A DNA stretch of 64,000 nucleotides from Pseudoalteromonas shioyasakiensis (GTDB lineage: Bacteria; Pseudomonadota; Gammaproteobacteria; Enterobacterales; Alteromonadaceae): the NCBI RefSeq assembly GCF_024518675.1, contig NZ_JANIGL010000001.1:1054001-1118000 (forward strand). Direction: 5' to 3'. A program made the position numbers and the translations under genes. The stretch's first letter is position 1. Every line of letters begins with the position of its first letter. Positions 62,412 to 64,000 of this stretch are shown piece after piece. Below the pieces are notes generated by a model, which made no database searches, was not told the origin of the DNA, and worked only from the letters and a program-made list of their open reading frames with translations.

Positions 62412-63554
62412 CTAGGTTAATGATACTGAGCTAGGCATATTAACTAATCTATCAGCAAGGTAAATGGAATTATCCAAATTTCCCCTCAGCGAATCCTTAA
62501 ACATAGGCAAGGTATGTATTAACTGCCAAACAGGTCTTGTCATTACACCTGCTTGATTTGTCTTGGTCAGCATTTCATCGCGGTATTTTTTTGATGGGCA
62601 TATTACTGCATTAAGCCAGTAATTTGAACGAGCACCCTTAGGTTCAACGATGAACTCTAATTCACTTGCGATTAATTCCGACTGATATAGTGACGCCAAC
62701 ATTCTTTTATTTTCAATATAATCATTTAATTGCTCTAGTTGAGCACACCCCAAAGCGGCATTTATATTAGGCATACGATAATTGAAGGCAATTTCATCAT
62801 GATAGAATTCATAAGGGTGAGGCTGTTTTGCGGTTGTAGTGACATGCTTTGCTTTGTCAGCTATGCTTTTTTCTCTAGATAAAATCATCCCTCCACCACC
62901 AGTTGTGATAACCTTATTCCCGTTAAAGCTCAGCGCAGAAGTCTTTGCAAAAGTGCCCGTGTGTTGATCTTTATAAAGAGATCCCAAACTCTCAGCTGCA
63001 TCTTCTATTAATTCAATAAAGTACTTTTTGCATGTACTTAATAACTCATCTACTTTAGCCGGATGTCCAAATGTATGCATGACCACTACTGCACGGATGC
63101 GTTTGCCGCTTTTATGAAAACAAGCTTGCTCACGGACGACACACTCTTGATCAAGAAACTCTAAAAGGGCTATTGGACACAACCCCAAAGTTTCAATGTT
63201 CACATCAACAAATACAGGCTCTGCGCCTAAATAACTAATTGCATTACAAGTAGCAACGAAGGTAAGGGCCTGAGTTATTACTAAATCCCCCATTTTTACA
63301 CCAGCCAACAAAAGTGCGATATGTAAAGCCGCAGTTCCATTAACTGTGGCTACCGCATATTTTGCTTTTGTATAGTCGGCCACTTGTTTTTCAAACCTAT
63401 CGACATAAGCCCCTACAGTAGAAACAAATGTTGAATCTAAAGTGTCTAAAACGTATTTACGCTCATTTCCCTCAAATTGAGGAGCATGTAGAGGTATAAA
63501 CTCTGTTGTTTTGTAATAGTCTTGGATAAAACTAATTAGTCTTTCAGTAGACAT
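62412..63554 (-). CDS. legC: LegC-type aminotransferase
   Basis: This PLP-dependent sugar aminotransferase of the DegT/DnrJ/EryC1/StrS family has 380 aa. Visible residues: G73-T74 in VNGTAALHIALLLAGV, D185 in IEDAAESLGSL, and the Schiff-base lysine K214 in SFNGNKVITTGGGGMI. In the Leg pathway it transfers an amino group to C4 of the 4-keto-6-deoxy sugar made by LegB. The C-terminus (LADRLVNMPSSVSLT) is typical. It lies 11 bases after legB and 8 before legG, in a single transcription unit. Confidence 0.92.
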   Translation of the reverse strand: MSTERLISFIQDYYKTTEFIPLHAPQFEGNERKYVLDTLDSTFVSTVGAYVDRFEKQVADYTKAKYAVATVNGTAALHIALLLAGVKMGDLVITQALTFVATCNAISYLGAEPVFVDVNIETLGLCPIALLEFLDQECVVREQACFHKSGKRIRAVVVMHTFGHPAKVDELLSTCKKYFIELIEDAAESLGSLYKDQHTGTFAKTSALSFNGNKVITTGGGGMILSREKSIADKAKHVTTTAKQPHPYEFYHDEIAFNYRMPNINAALGCAQLEQLNDYIENKRMLASLYQSELIASELEFIVEPKGARSNYWLNAVICPSKKYRDEMLTKTNQAGVMTRPVWQLIHTLPMFKDSLRGNLDNSIYLADRLVNMPSSVSLT

Positions 63555-63565
63555 AAATCCTCTAA

Positions 63566-64000
63566 TTACATTTTACCTTCGAGATACTTACCTGTCTCTT
63601 GGTGTGCAAACTCGGGAAGAAGCATATAGAAAAGCAACAAAATTTGCTCTTTAGTCCAGCTCTGCTTAACTAATAGGGTATCAACTTGATTAATAAATTT
63701 ATCTAACTTTTGCTCATTAAATTCAAGAGAGTCTTTAATCACCCCTAGCCCATCAAAACATTGCATATCTAGCTTTTCATTTTCCGTATAAAACTCTTCT
63801 ATGTCTTTTTCACCTGTAGTATCACTTTGTGTGAATAAACAAGGCCACCGCCCTTGACTAGGGAGGGAGGAAACTAAATGTCTAGCCTCCTCCTCAGTGT
63901 TACAAGTATGAACACCGAAACCTTTAAGCTTTAAGTAACGTTTTGCTATTGAGGAGAAAGTTAACAAGTGCAGTTCATCATTTAGCTTAGGGAAGAAAAT
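63566..64000 (-). CDS. legB: LegB-type nucleotide-sugar 4,6-dehydratase (partial, C-terminal part)
   Basis: This frame is open from the right window edge, so only about the last 144 residues are seen; the Rossmann core and catalytic residues lie outside. The visible part has the LegB-type C-terminus: LTFSSIAKRYLKLKGFGVHT, then GRWPCLFTQSDTTGEKDIEEFY and a helical tail. The SDTTGEK-EEFY segment is characteristic of the LegB subgroup. LegB dehydrates a GDP- or UDP-linked N-acetylglucosamine and is the first dedicated step. No start can be given. It leads the operon legB-legC-legG-legI. Confidence 0.82.
   Translation of the reverse strand: MFFPKLNDELHLLTFSSIAKRYLKLKGFGVHTCNTEEEARHLVSSLPSQGRWPCLFTQSDTTGEKDIEEFYTENEKLDMQCFDGLGVIKDSLEFNEQKLDKFINQVDTLLVKQSWTKEQILLLFYMLLPEFAHQETGKYLEGKM

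Noticed and set aside
59542..64000. Pseudaminic acid pathway reading of the sugar cluster
   Set aside because: A hydrolysing 2-epimerase (NeuC/LegG type), a LegB-type C-terminus and PtmE point to the legionaminic branch; no PseG-type hydrolase or PseB-type dehydratase is seen.
1..64000. CRISPR arrays, insertion sequences, prophage or tRNA genes
   Set aside because: No regularly spaced repeats, transposase or phage motifs, or cloverleaf sequences with the TpsiC arm were found by eye. The only tandem repeat is the heptamer at 48323-48375.

Overview
The window looks like a chromosomal segment of a marine gammaproteobacterium of the Alteromonadales, most likely Pseudoalteromonas or a close relative. 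This is inferred from the gene mix: class II IlvC with a divergent IlvY, BamE/RnfH/RatA/SmpB, DUF3019 and MipA/OmpV genes beside OmpR-type two-component systems, a large TonB-dependent receptor, an FlrA-type flagellar master regulator, and AT-leaning DNA. I saw no tRNA, rRNA, CRISPR array, insertion sequence or prophage.

Layout. 1-485 is the 5' part of a secreted serine beta-lactamase-fold hydrolase. 595-4778 holds an unknown lipoprotein and a four-gene envelope/signalling module (MipA/OmpV protein, DUF3019 protein, response regulator, histidine kinase). 4979-10368 carries housekeeping and transport genes: an NSS-family Na+ symporter, an ElaA acetyltransferase, Spo0M, a CPA2 antiporter and two small proteins. 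10451-13679 is a second, paralogous copy of the four-gene module with the same gene order on the opposite strand. 13793-24147 contains ilvY/ilvC, a chemoreceptor, a TPR/transglutaminase-like lipoprotein, a GIY-YIG protein, bamE, rnfH, ratA, smpB and a POT peptide transporter. 24762-27237 holds two tyrosine-catabolism genes (hppD, fahA). 27391-29023 is an M23 peptidase overlapping a bactofilin gene. 29026-49862 is a run of transport, envelope and enzyme genes: a thioesterase-like protein, Bcr/CflA and LysE exporters, mgsA, a YegD-like Hsp70, a periplasmic LigE-type DNA ligase, a HAD phosphatase, a TonB receptor with a structured leader, two MscS channels, HdeD, an M3 peptidase, EamA, GDPD, a dienelactone hydrolase, a LysR gene preceded by a heptamer tandem repeat, a DJ-1/PfpI protein and rhomboid.

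49871-64000, all on the minus strand, is the most distinctive region. A tightly packed operon of at least 13 genes runs in from the right edge. It encodes a legionaminic-acid type nonulosonate pathway (LegB, LegC, LegG/NeuC, LegI/NeuB, a NeuD-like acetyltransferase, PtmE, PtmF, the CMP-sugar synthetase LegF/PtmB, PtmA), then a HisF-like, a HisH-like and a PseA/WbpG-like amidotransferase that probably install an acetamidino group. A 401-aa protein of unknown function, a divergent flagellin and the sigma-54 activator FlrA follow. The arrangement suggests a nucleotide-activated amidino-legionaminic acid made for flagellin glycosylation. The transferase is not evident, and the 401-aa protein is the only unassigned gene placed between sugar synthesis and flagellin.

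All names come from reading motifs and protein sequence. No database search was run, and alternative starts are stated where they matter.
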